Source of the DNA: JBQTGK01 sp052400665
GTDB taxonomy: Bacteria; Bacteroidota; Bacteroidia; Bacteroidales; Marinifilaceae
Length of the DNA stretch: 64,000 nucleotides
Strand: one strand, 5' to 3'
Assembly (NCBI GenBank): GCA_052400665.1
Contig: JBQTGK010000002.1
Under the pieces are notes generated by a model that was not told the DNA's origin, made no database searches, and worked only from the letters and a program-made list of their open reading frames with translations. Position 1 is the first letter of the stretch, and every line of letters begins with the position of its first letter. The translations under genes were made by a program, and so were the position numbers. Below, in pieces: positions 17,532-25,654 of the stretch.

Positions 17532-18239
17532 ATGAATTGTGTTGTAATAGATGATGATAAACTTTCAAGGAAAGTTGTTGAAAGTTATATAGAAAGAACT
17601 GATTTTTTAACATTTGGAGCATCCTATTCAAGTGCGATCGATGCAATTAATAATATCAAGAAAAATGAGCCTGTAGACTTGATTTTTCTGGATATTGAGA
17701 TGCCTGAAATGAGTGGAATGGAGTTCTTAAATAGTTTAAATACTACTCCGCAAATAATAATAATATCATCAAAAGAACAATATGCGCTCGAAGCTTTCGA
17801 ATATGATGTAACTGATTATTTACTTAAACCAATTAGTTACAGTCGATTTTTTAAAGCAGCAAACAAAGCAAATAAACGTTATAAAAATAGCGAAGGCTTT
17901 GTTCAGGATAATAACGAAATCTTTATTAAAAGTAATTCCTCTTTAGTTCGTTTAAATTACGATGATATTTTATGGATAGAAGCTTTGGAGAATTATGTTG
18001 TGGTAAACACTTATCAGGAAAAGTATACAATCCATTTTACCATGAAAGCTATTGAAGAGAAAATGCCAGCGGCAAGATTCTCAAGAATTCATCGTTCATA
18101 TATTGTAAATCTTAGCAAAATTGAATTAATCGAAGATAATTCTGTGGTAATTAATACCGAAGGTGGAGCTAAGTCGATTCCAATTGGTAAATCGTATCGC
18201 GACAAGTTAATGGGAGATATTAATTTAATGACCCGATAG
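17532..18239 (+). CDS. LytTR-type response regulator without an adjacent kinase
   Basis: A 235-residue transcription regulator. The N-terminal receiver has Asp7-Asp9 acidic residues, phospho-acceptor Asp54 in FLDIEMPEMSG, and the Lys of YLLKP. The C-terminal LytTR DNA-binding domain (about 137-230) carries ILWIEALENYVVV and FSRIHRSYIVNL. LytTR regulators bind DNA through beta-strands and usually pair with a membrane histidine kinase of the LytS/YehU type; none is adjacent, so its partner is elsewhere. The ATG at 17532 starts directly at the receiver beta-strand; an earlier TTG/ATG extension adds residues that do not fit the domain. Confidence 0.9.
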   Translation: MNCVVIDDDKLSRKVVESYIERTDFLTFGASYSSAIDAINNIKKNEPVDLIFLDIEMPEMSGMEFLNSLNTTPQIIIISSKEQYALEAFEYDVTDYLLKPISYSRFFKAANKANKRYKNSEGFVQDNNEIFIKSNSSLVRLNYDDILWIEALENYVVVNTYQEKYTIHFTMKAIEEKMPAARFSRIHRSYIVNLSKIELIEDNSVVINTEGGAKSIPIGKSYRDKLMGDINLMTR

Positions 18240-18290
18240 TTTTTTTATAGCAGGATTTTTGTGAATTTTGTAAGCAATATAATTCTGGAT

Positions 18291-19484
18291 ATGATTACAA
18301 ATCGACAATTATTTCTACAACACGTAGCAACTACCTCTGATTACCCTATTTCACTGGAAATTGAGAGAGCAGAAGGAATATATATGTACAGCCCGGACGG
18401 AAAGCCATATTTGGATCTCGTATCGGGCGTTTCTGTTAGTAATCTTGGGCACGGACATCCCCGTGTAAGACAAGCAATAAAAGATCAGGTTGATAAATAC
18501 ATGCACCTAATGGTGTATGGGGAGTTCGTTGAAACTCCACAAGTACTTTTGGCAAAGCTTTTAGCCGATAATCTTCCGGAAAATTTAAATTCTGTTTATT
18601 TTGTTAACTCTGGAAGTGAGGCCAACGAAGGTGCGCTAAAATTGGCAAAGCGATATACTGGTCGATCTGAAATCATTTATTTTACAAGAGCATACCATGG
18701 AAGTACTCATGGAGCTTTAAGTGTTTTGTGCGACGAAGAAATGAAAAATGCATTTCGTCCTTTATTGCCAGATACCCGAATGATTGAATTTGGAAATTCA
18801 ATTGATCTGGATCAGATCACAGAAAAAACTGCTTGTGTAATCTTAGAGCCAATTCAATCAGAAGGTGGAATGATTATTCCATCGAAAGAATACATTAAGG
18901 CCTTGCGTGCCAAATGTACTGAAATGGGCGCTTTGCTTATTTTTGATGAGGTGCAGATGGGATTTGCTAGAACAGGAAAACTATTTGCTTTTGAGCATTT
19001 CGATGTTGTACCCGATATTTTATGTCTGGGCAAAGCAATGGGAGGTGGAATGCCAATCGGAGCGTTTGTATCCGATAAGAAAATCTTAGATTCGTTTAAA
19101 AGTAACCCAATGCTTGGGCACATAACAACATTTGGAGGTCATCCTGTTTGTTGTGCCGCAGCTAAGGCAGCATTGGAAGTGTTACTCGAAGAAAATATAG
19201 TAGTCGATGTTCAGCGTAAAGGTGAACTTTTTGTTGAACTTTTAAAAGATCATCCATTGGTGAAAGGATTCCGACAGTTAGGGCTTTTTATAGCTGTTAT
19301 TGTAGAATCAAAGGCTATCATGCTTGAGATTATGAAAGAAGCTTACGAATTAGGTGTGGTAATGGATGCTTTCCTTTTTTGTGATGATGCTTATCGAATT
19401 GCACCACCATTAAATATTACTGATGAGGAAATTCATAGTGCAGCTGACCTACTAATTAGGGCTATGGATAAAGTAAATAAATAA
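18291..19484 (+). CDS. Class-III PLP-dependent aminotransferase (acetylornithine aminotransferase-like)
   Basis: A 397-residue fold-type I transaminase. VSGVSVSNLGHGHPRV, VNSGSEANEGALKLAKRYTGR (PLP phosphate loop), EPIQSEGGMI, IFDEVQMGFARTGKLFA and the Schiff-base Lys248 in LCLGKAMGGGMP are all present. These enzymes move the omega-amino group of ornithine, acetylornithine, 4-aminobutyrate or related amines to 2-oxoglutarate; the exact substrate is not clear and no arginine-pathway gene is beside it. The ATG at 18291 is preferred to a GTG at 18261, since family members begin near the MITNRQLFLQHVA segment. A secreted-protein gene starts three bases beyond its stop. Confidence 0.9.
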   Translation: MITNRQLFLQHVATTSDYPISLEIERAEGIYMYSPDGKPYLDLVSGVSVSNLGHGHPRVRQAIKDQVDKYMHLMVYGEFVETPQVLLAKLLADNLPENLNSVYFVNSGSEANEGALKLAKRYTGRSEIIYFTRAYHGSTHGALSVLCDEEMKNAFRPLLPDTRMIEFGNSIDLDQITEKTACVILEPIQSEGGMIIPSKEYIKALRAKCTEMGALLIFDEVQMGFARTGKLFAFEHFDVVPDILCLGKAMGGGMPIGAFVSDKKILDSFKSNPMLGHITTFGGHPVCCAAAKAALEVLLEENIVVDVQRKGELFVELLKDHPLVKGFRQLGLFIAVIVESKAIMLEIMKEAYELGVVMDAFLFCDDAYRIAPPLNITDEEIHSAADLLIRAMDKVNK

Positions 19485-19487
19485 AGT

Positions 19488-20297
19488 ATGAGGTTTTCGT
19501 TTGTTCTTATTCTAATTGTATTTACATCTTTTAATCTTGCTGCTCAATCGGTGTTGGCAGATTTCGAAGTAATGGCAAATACGAAATTTGAGCAATTACA
19601 ATTGGCAAATTCCGATTCTCTTAAATTAGAGATTTGTAAAAGTCTGGAGGATTCTTTTTTTGATGTTCTAAGTCATGAAGAGAGTTTCCTGTATCCTTTT
19701 TCTAAATTAGATAAAATGGGGAAGTTAACTTCTCCCGATAATTTATTTAGGATATACAATTGGAATTGTGTGTTGTCCGATGGCACTTATCGCTACTTTG
19801 GATTGATTCAAATTGCGGATAAATCGAATTGTAAGCTTATCAAATTATCCGATAACAGAGCCAATGCCAATATGTTTACAAGCTATAAGGCAAACAATTG
19901 GCCGGGAGCTCTCTATTATAAAATAATTCCATTTAAATCCGAAAAGGTAAATTCTTATTTGCTTTTGGCCTGGGATGGAAATACGATCTCATCGAATAAG
20001 AAATTAATTGAGGTGTTAAGCATAAATAAAAATGGAGAAGTTCAATTTGGGAAACCTGTAATTTTGTGGAGAGGGAAATTGTTGAATCGGGTGGTTTTTG
20101 AATATGCCAAACAGGCTCAAATGACCATTCAGTATCAGAAAAAAAAGAAGCGATTAGTTTTCGATCATCTGGCACCATCTTTACCGAATTACAAAAATCA
20201 ATTTGAATATTACGGACCCGATTTTTCCTATGATGCACTGATTTTAAAAAAAGGCATCTGGAAATTAAATGAAAATATCGATCCTGTAAACAAGTAA
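19488..20297 (+). CDS. Secreted protein of unknown function
   Basis: A 269-residue protein with a clear signal peptide (MRFSFVLILIVFTSFNLAAQ), so it is exported to the periplasm or outer membrane. The mature part has short beta-rich stretches such as FRIYNWNCVLSDGTYRYFGLIQ and YLLLAWDGN; I do not recognise a catalytic motif. It starts three bases after the aminotransferase stop and is almost certainly cotranscribed. Function unknown. Confidence 0.75.
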   Translation: MRFSFVLILIVFTSFNLAAQSVLADFEVMANTKFEQLQLANSDSLKLEICKSLEDSFFDVLSHEESFLYPFSKLDKMGKLTSPDNLFRIYNWNCVLSDGTYRYFGLIQIADKSNCKLIKLSDNRANANMFTSYKANNWPGALYYKIIPFKSEKVNSYLLLAWDGNTISSNKKLIEVLSINKNGEVQFGKPVILWRGKLLNRVVFEYAKQAQMTIQYQKKKKRLVFDHLAPSLPNYKNQFEYYGPDFSYDALILKKGIWKLNENIDPVNK

Positions 20298-20380
20298 AAC
20301 CAACACTTAATTTATAGGGGCAATTTGTGCTTAACTGCGAATGTATAATAAGTTGTATGAAAATATGGCTTTACTAATTT

Positions 20381-20403
20381 GAGAACTGTATAGGTTCTCT
20401 TTT
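20381..20403 (+). terminator. Weak terminator-like hairpin
   Basis: GAGAAC (20381-20386) pairs with GTTCTC (20394-20399) followed by four T. It ends 18 bases before the M49 peptidase start, so it could end the upstream operon or shape the next leader. Confidence 0.35.
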
Positions 20404-20420
20404 AAAAAAGGGTATAAATT

Positions 20421-22379
20421 ATGAGTGAATCATTTACATATCAAACCGAACAGTTTGCTGATATTAAAATAGTAAGATATCAGGTTCCTGGATTTGAAGA
20501 TTTAAGTCTGCGACAGAAAGAACTGATCTATTATTTGGCGCAAGCTGCTCGTTGTGGAAGAGATATTTTATTCGATCAGAATAACAAGTATAATTTAAGT
20601 ATCAGAAGAACTTTAGAAGCCATTCTAAAATCGTATGATGGTGATCGTGAATGTGAAGATTTTAAAAATTTTATAGTCTACACTAAACGCGTTTGGTTTT
20701 CAAATGGGATTCATCATCATTACTCAATGGATAAGTTCTTGCCTGAATTTGATGCTGAGTATTTTGGTGAGTTGCTGGCAAATACAAATTTCGAATTGTT
20801 GCCTTTACAGGAAAAAGAAGATGTGCCGGCTTTGATGAATCGATTGGTTCCTGTGATTTTTGATGAAAAAGTCGATTGTAAGCGTGTAGTATTAAATCCG
20901 GAAATGGATTTGATAGCCGATTCGGCAAATAACTACTACGAAGGCGTAAATCAGGAAGAAGTAGAAGAGTTTTATGCTAAAGCAGATAAGGGTGATCCGG
21001 AAAAACCCTTATCAATAGGATTGAATTCGAAATTGATTAAAGAGAATAATCAAATCATTGAAAAAGTTTGGAAGATTGGAGGAATGTATAGCGAGGCAAT
21101 TGAAAAAATTGTTTTCTACCTGGAAAAAGCTATCCCTTTTGCTGATAGTGAATTGCAAAAGAAATCCTTGCTTAAATTGGTTGATTTTTACAAAACCGGT
21201 GATCTGAAAACCTTCGATGAATATTCCATTCTTTGGGTGAAAGATCTGGATGCACACATTGATGTGGTAAATGGTTTTATAGAAGTTTATGGCGATGCTT
21301 TGGCTTTTAAGGCCAGCTGGGAATCGGTAGTCAACTTTAAAGATATTGAGGCTACAAAGCGTACCGAAATAATATCGAATAATGCACAATGGTTCGAAGA
21401 TAATTCGCCGGTTGATGAGCGTTTTAAAAAAGATGAGGTAAAAGGTGTTAGCGCTAAGGTAATTACGGTTGCTATGTTGGGTGGCGATTGTCATCCGGCA
21501 ACGCCAATTGGAGTTAACTTACCAAATGCCGAGTGGATTCGAAAAGACCATGGAAGTAAATCGGTAACAATTGATAACATAACACATGCATATCATCAGT
21601 CTTCTTTAAAAGGTGGAATGATAGAAGAATTTGCATATAGCAAAGAGGAAGTTGCCAGAGCAAAAGAACATGGATATTTAGGTGGAAATTTGCATACCGA
21701 TTTGCATGAATGTTTGGGGCACGGATCGGGACAATTATTGCCCGGAGTAGGTATGGATGCCTTGAAAAACTACCATTCAACTTTGGAAGAGGCAAGAGCC
21801 GATTTATTCGCCTTGTATTACATGATGGATGAAAAAATGCTTGAGTTGGGATTAATGCCAACTCTTGATGTAGCCAAAGCGGAGTACGATGGATATATTA
21901 GAAATGGTCTGCTTACTCAGCTAACCAGAATTGAATTGGGAAAAGATATCGAGGAATCGCACATGCGAAATCGCCAGCTGATTGCTAAGTGGGTGTATGA
22001 AAAAGGAGAAGGAGTAATTGAGAAGCGAACAAAAGATGGCAAAAGCTATTTTGTAGTAAATGATTACCAGAAACTAAGAAATTTATTTGGAGAGCTGCTA
22101 GCTGAAGTTCAACGTATAAAATCGGAAGGTGATTTCGAAGCTGGAAAAGCTTTGGTAGAAAATTATGCCGTTAAAGTAGATGTCGACTTGCACAAAGAAG
22201 TAAAGGAGCGATTCGAAAAATTGAATTTAGCTGCCTATGCCGGCTTTATCAATCCTGATTATCATCCGGTAATGGAAGATGGTAAAATAGTGGATGTAAA
22301 AATCTCTTATCCAATGGATTTTACACAGCAGATGCTGGAATATGGAGAGAAGTATTCTTTCCTACCACATATCAATTAA
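20421..22379 (+). CDS. M49-family zinc peptidase (dipeptidyl-peptidase III type)
   Basis: A 652-residue metallopeptidase. The zinc motif HECLGH is at 429-434 and the second motif EEARAD begins at 456, giving the third zinc ligand Glu457. The 28-residue spacing resembles the Bacteroides DPP III enzymes rather than the longer animal form. M49 enzymes release dipeptides from the N-terminus of oligopeptides. No signal peptide is present, so it is probably cytoplasmic and acts on peptides already taken up. It is followed by its own terminator and then by a secreted M28 peptidase, which fits peptide use as a nutrient source. Confidence 0.92.
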   Translation: MSESFTYQTEQFADIKIVRYQVPGFEDLSLRQKELIYYLAQAARCGRDILFDQNNKYNLSIRRTLEAILKSYDGDRECEDFKNFIVYTKRVWFSNGIHHHYSMDKFLPEFDAEYFGELLANTNFELLPLQEKEDVPALMNRLVPVIFDEKVDCKRVVLNPEMDLIADSANNYYEGVNQEEVEEFYAKADKGDPEKPLSIGLNSKLIKENNQIIEKVWKIGGMYSEAIEKIVFYLEKAIPFADSELQKKSLLKLVDFYKTGDLKTFDEYSILWVKDLDAHIDVVNGFIEVYGDALAFKASWESVVNFKDIEATKRTEIISNNAQWFEDNSPVDERFKKDEVKGVSAKVITVAMLGGDCHPATPIGVNLPNAEWIRKDHGSKSVTIDNITHAYHQSSLKGGMIEEFAYSKEEVARAKEHGYLGGNLHTDLHECLGHGSGQLLPGVGMDALKNYHSTLEEARADLFALYYMMDEKMLELGLMPTLDVAKAEYDGYIRNGLLTQLTRIELGKDIEESHMRNRQLIAKWVYEKGEGVIEKRTKDGKSYFVVNDYQKLRNLFGELLAEVQRIKSEGDFEAGKALVENYAVKVDVDLHKEVKERFEKLNLAAYAGFINPDYHPVMEDGKIVDVKISYPMDFTQQMLEYGEKYSFLPHIN

Positions 22380-22388
22380 AGTTATAAA

Positions 22389-22425
22389 ATAGAGACCTTG
22401 CTTGCGAGGTCTCTATTTGTTTTAT
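22389..22425 (+). terminator. Terminator after the M49 peptidase
   Basis: ATAGAGACCT (22389-22398) and AGGTCTCTAT (22407-22416) form a perfect 10-bp stem followed by TTTGTTTTA. Confidence 0.88.
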
Positions 22426-22520
22426 CCCGGAAATATGCTTGTATAACGAATAAAGTAAGGACTCTTACACAGAGAAATTTTCTTTTCTTATTTTTAGGCT
22501 CAACCTAATATCAAAACAGA

Positions 22521-23783
22521 ATGATTCAAAAATTAGCTACCCTATTTAGTGTATGCCTGTTTTCTTTAACAGGCTTTGCACAAGACATGAATTATACCAA
22601 ACAGTTGGTAGAGAAGTTAAGCTCAAAAGAATTTCACGGTCGTGGATATGTTTACAAAGGCGATAGTATTGCTGCTGCATATTTGTCGAAAGAGATGAAA
22701 ACTATCGGACTACAAAGTTTCACTAAGAATTACTATCAGCCGTATACAACTTCGATTAATACCTATCCCGAAAATCCAATGCTAAAGCTCGATGGTGTGG
22801 AGTTGGAGTCGGCGAGTGAGTACATCGTAAATCCAAATGCAAAATCTTGTGCTGGAGAATCGGAACTCTGCTGGATTACAAAGGATGTGCTAACCAATCA
22901 GCGAAGCCTGGGAGATTTTATGAAGAAAGATCTTTCGAATTCGTTTTTGGCAATCGATTCTACAGGGCTAAACAATAAAGATTTGTACAATTTTGCTCAG
23001 GCAATGCTAAAAAAGAATGTTTTTAATGCAAAAGGTGTGGTGCTGATTAATGGTAAATTAAAGTTTTCGGCACGGACTAAAGTTGTTGATTATCCAACCT
23101 TTATGCTCAAGTCGGATGTGATTTCTCCTGATGCAAAGAAAATCAGCTACAACATAAAAAGTCAATTTATCGAGGAGTACCATACGCAGAATTTAGTTGG
23201 CTACATTCCCGGGAAGTCGGATACTTGTATTGTTTATTCGGCTCATTACGACCATTTAGGGCACTTTGGCGATAAATTTTATCCTGGAGCTAATGATAAT
23301 GCCAGCGGGGTTGCCATGGTTTTAGATCTGGCAAAATATTTTAAAGCCAAGAAGAAGAAACCTCATTATACCCTGGTTTTTGCTTTGTTTAGTGGAGAAG
23401 AAGCTGGTTTGTTAGGATCAAAACATTATGCTGCAAATCCATTGCTGCCTTTAGCCAAAACTAAAATTGTTCTTAATTTTGATATGGTAGCCACTGGCGA
23501 CAAAGGAATTTATGTAATTAATGGTAAAACAGTGCCTAAGGAAATGGCAAAGTTCACAGCCATTAACAAGGAAAAAGAATATGTGTTTAAGATGTTCCCA
23601 ACGGGTGAATCTTCATCTTCCGATCATGCTTCCTTTCACGAAAAAGGGGTAAAAGCAGTATTCTTTTATACGCATGGCGGATTAGGAGATTACCACGAAA
23701 CTACCGATACCGCCGACAAATTAGGATACGATCAGTTCGAAGGTATTTTTAAATTGATTACTGATTATACCGAAATGAAATAA
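22521..23783 (+). CDS. Secreted M28-family zinc aminopeptidase
   Basis: A 420-residue exported peptidase with signal peptide 1-20 (ends TGFAQ). Di-zinc site motifs occur in order: SAHYDHLG (about 240), GANDNASGVAMVLDLA with the bridging Asp (about 258), FSGEEAGLLGS with the catalytic Glu (about 291), NFDMVATGD, and SSDHASFHEKG with the last His. M28 enzymes remove N-terminal amino acids. The region between 25 and 210 probably holds a PA-like insert. It stands between two strong terminators as a single-gene unit. Confidence 0.92.
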   Translation: MIQKLATLFSVCLFSLTGFAQDMNYTKQLVEKLSSKEFHGRGYVYKGDSIAAAYLSKEMKTIGLQSFTKNYYQPYTTSINTYPENPMLKLDGVELESASEYIVNPNAKSCAGESELCWITKDVLTNQRSLGDFMKKDLSNSFLAIDSTGLNNKDLYNFAQAMLKKNVFNAKGVVLINGKLKFSARTKVVDYPTFMLKSDVISPDAKKISYNIKSQFIEEYHTQNLVGYIPGKSDTCIVYSAHYDHLGHFGDKFYPGANDNASGVAMVLDLAKYFKAKKKKPHYTLVFALFSGEEAGLLGSKHYAANPLLPLAKTKIVLNFDMVATGDKGIYVINGKTVPKEMAKFTAINKEKEYVFKMFPTGESSSSDHASFHEKGVKAVFFYTHGGLGDYHETTDTADKLGYDQFEGIFKLITDYTEMK

Positions 23784-23844
23784 GCAGTAGCCTAAAAAAA
23801 CATTTACCACGAAGGGTAACGAAGAATTTTACAAAGAAACACAA

Positions 23845-23877
23845 AGAGCTTTTGCCATTGGCAAAAGCTCTTTTTTT
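23845..23877 (+). terminator. Terminator after the M28 peptidase
   Basis: AGAGCTTTTGCC / GGCAAAAGCTCT (23845-23871) is a perfect 12-bp stem with loop ATT and a run of T to 23877. Confidence 0.92.
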
Positions 23878-23890
23878 ATGATATCAAATC

Positions 23891-24012
23891 AAAACCTGTC
23901 AGGATTTTGAATCCCGACAGGTTTAAAATACAAACTAAAATGAGACTCCGAAGGAGTCAGATGTTTATCGCAATGTAATGCTATCAACCTGCGACCCCCT
24001 GTGGGGTCGAAT
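23891..24012. repeat. Dispersed palindromic repeat, copy A
   Basis: About 122 bases nearly identical to 25514-25634 in the same orientation. It holds three hairpins: AAACCTGTC..GACAGGTTT, GACTCCGAAGGAGTC, and CGACCCCCTGTGGGGTCG. No coding content. It resembles the REP-like palindromic units scattered between genes in Bacteroidota (family from memory, not checked). Confidence 0.85.
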
Positions 24013-24150
24013 CTATGGTTAAATATGGCATTTCGTTTATGTTAATAGTTAGTGTTAGTGCCACTGTATGATTTAAGCTCTTTTGGTTTTTCGCACCAGT
24101 ACAAGTAGGGGGAGTCGTGTTTTTTTATCTTGATAGTAGTTCCCATTCTA

Positions 24151-24179
24151 AAAATAAAACAAGGCCTCCCGGCCTTGTT
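24151..24179 (-). terminator. Terminator of the DUF6261-like gene
   Basis: AACAAGGCC / GGCCTTGTT (24158-24179) with loop TCCC; on the minus strand a TTTTATTTTT tail follows. T residues on the other side may also end plus-strand transcripts. Confidence 0.82.
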
Positions 24180-24208
24180 TTTACCCAACGCATTAAATTA
24201 ATTTTTAT

Positions 24209-24952
24209 TTATTCTTCCTCGCTGTTTGCTTCTGCTTCGGCAGCAGTTCGGTTTCTGCGAGCTCTTATTTTGGTGTTAACCGTATCAATGTAACGAGCAA
24301 TTTTAGTAAAGATCACTGCATATTCGGCAGGTTTTACTTTCGCCATAGTTTTCAGATAAGGTAGTAGATCATCATTAAAAATATCGACCACTACTTTTTT
24401 CTGTAGGGTAGAGGGAATCACATCTTTTTTAAGAGCCAAAACATCCTGATTTTGTTTATACAATTGGTTTAGATTATTGGCAGATGTTTTTAATTCTGCA
24501 AGCGGTTGTACTACACCTACTAATGATTCTACTACAGTTTTCATATCCGGTTCTTCGAATTCCTGTAGTAAAGAAAATGCACGAGGCAATTCCTTTTCGT
24601 AACCCAATTTGTAGAACGACAAATCGTAGCCAGCTAGTTTATCTAATGCTTTCTCAGCATTTTTGGCTATAACAGGATCGGAAGAATAGGTATTGGCCTC
24701 AATAAATTTTTTCAAACAAACTACTCTGTCGTCAAAAATTTCATCGAGTTCGGCCAATTCGTTGGTAAACTCATGTTTTCTTTCAACTCTTAAAGATTCT
24801 GATAAAGCAGAATTTTCGGTATTCAATTTCGACTTTAGGTCCGATAAATAATTATCGGTACTTAAATCCATTTCATCAAGTGTTGAAAGGGCAGTACTAC
24901 CAAGATGTGCTGTTTCGTCGGCAGCACATTTACTTAGAATTTTAACTTCCAT
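24209..24952 (-). CDS. DUF6261-like helical protein, function unknown
   Basis: A 247-residue soluble protein predicted to be almost wholly helical, with no signal peptide or membrane segment. The layout (VVCLKKFIEANTYSSDPVIAKNAEKALDKL, later YEKELPRAFSLLQEF, then LVGVVQPLAELKTSANNLNQLY) resembles the Bacteroidota DUF6261 family as I remember it. The C-terminus is charged (RARRNRTAAEAEANSEEE). The gene lies between two direct copies of a 122-base repeat and beside a 41-bp tandem array. No function is known to me. Confidence 0.7.
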   Translation of the reverse strand: MEVKILSKCAADETAHLGSTALSTLDEMDLSTDNYLSDLKSKLNTENSALSESLRVERKHEFTNELAELDEIFDDRVVCLKKFIEANTYSSDPVIAKNAEKALDKLAGYDLSFYKLGYEKELPRAFSLLQEFEEPDMKTVVESLVGVVQPLAELKTSANNLNQLYKQNQDVLALKKDVIPSTLQKKVVVDIFNDDLLPYLKTMAKVKPAEYAVIFTKIARYIDTVNTKIRARRNRTAAEAEANSEEE

Positions 24953-25217
24953 AATTCAATTATTTTTAAGGTTTATTTGGGTTGGATAATTGAAATTAAA
25001 AAAAGATTATGAATTGTAAAAATCAGTCAGTATAAAAATGCTAAGTTTAACACCTTTAGAAACTTGGCAGATTTGACAGCTTAATTTTATGAATATTATT
25101 TGTACATTAATAAGTTTTTTTTGCTGCAAAGTGAATTCCATTGGCAAAGGTTACTTCGCAATGAGGGCGGGCAAAAATCTGTTGGCAAAATTCCCAAAAC
25201 GAAAAAAATGGCAAAAT
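24953..25217. other. Intergenic DNA between the DUF6261-like gene and the tandem array
   Basis: No gene supported. The stretch 25178-25217 resembles a decayed unit of the 41-bp array that follows (shared AAAACGAAAAAA and GCAAAA segments in the same phase). Confidence 0.5.
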
Positions 25218-25409
25218 CCACGTGGAAAAATGCTCTCGACGAAAAAAGTTGATCAAAACCACGTGGAAAAATGCTCTCGACGAAAAAAGTTGACCAAAAC
25301 CACGCGGAAAAATGCTCTCGACGAACAAAGTTGACCAAAACCACGCGGAAAAGTGTTCTCGACGAGTGGAGTTGACCAAATCCATGTGGAAAAATGTTCT
25401 CGACGAGCG
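25218..25409. repeat. 41-bp tandem repeat array (about 4.7 units)
   Basis: Units begin at 25218, 25259, 25300, 25341 and 25382, each exactly 41 bases. Each starts CCACGTGG or a variant (CCACGCGG, CCATGTGG) and contains CTCGACGA. The first two units are nearly identical and divergence grows to the right. Because 41 is not a multiple of three the reading frame shifts at each unit, so reading frames across it are artefacts. It lies inside the segment bracketed by the two 122-base repeats. Confidence 0.92.
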
Positions 25410-25513
25410 GGGAGGGGAAATTTTCAACAGCAAAGAGCTCTCAATGAATACTATTTGTTTTTACCTTTGGTAGAGTGGTAGCATGCTAAGGTTCTAAAGG
25501 ATCTCAAAAATTA

Positions 25514-25634
25514 AAAACCTGTCAGGATTCTGAATTCGACAGGTTTAAAATACAAACTAAAATGTGATTCCGAAGGAGTCAGATGTTTATCGCAATGGAA
25601 TGCTATAAACCTGCGCCTCCCTGTGGGGTCGAAT
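25514..25634. repeat. Dispersed palindromic repeat, copy B
   Basis: Same orientation and nearly the same sequence as 23891-24012. The first hairpin is slightly altered, the second reads GATTCCGAAGGAGTC (one arm changed), and the third is CCTCCCTGTGGGGTCG (imperfect), so this copy looks a little more decayed. Confidence 0.85.
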
Positions 25635-25654
25635 TATCTGTTAATCGATTCATC

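Noticed and set aside
25178..25409. CRISPR array
   Set aside because: Whole 41-base units repeat head to tail with no unique spacers, and no cas genes are present.
25089..25433. Overlapping reading frames on both strands across the 41-bp array
   Set aside because: They exist only because the repeat lacks stops. The 41-base period shifts frame at each unit and no known domain is formed.
25464..25490. tRNA-like D-arm sequence (GGTAGAGTGGTAGC)
   Set aside because: No matching acceptor, anticodon or T-arm can be formed around it.
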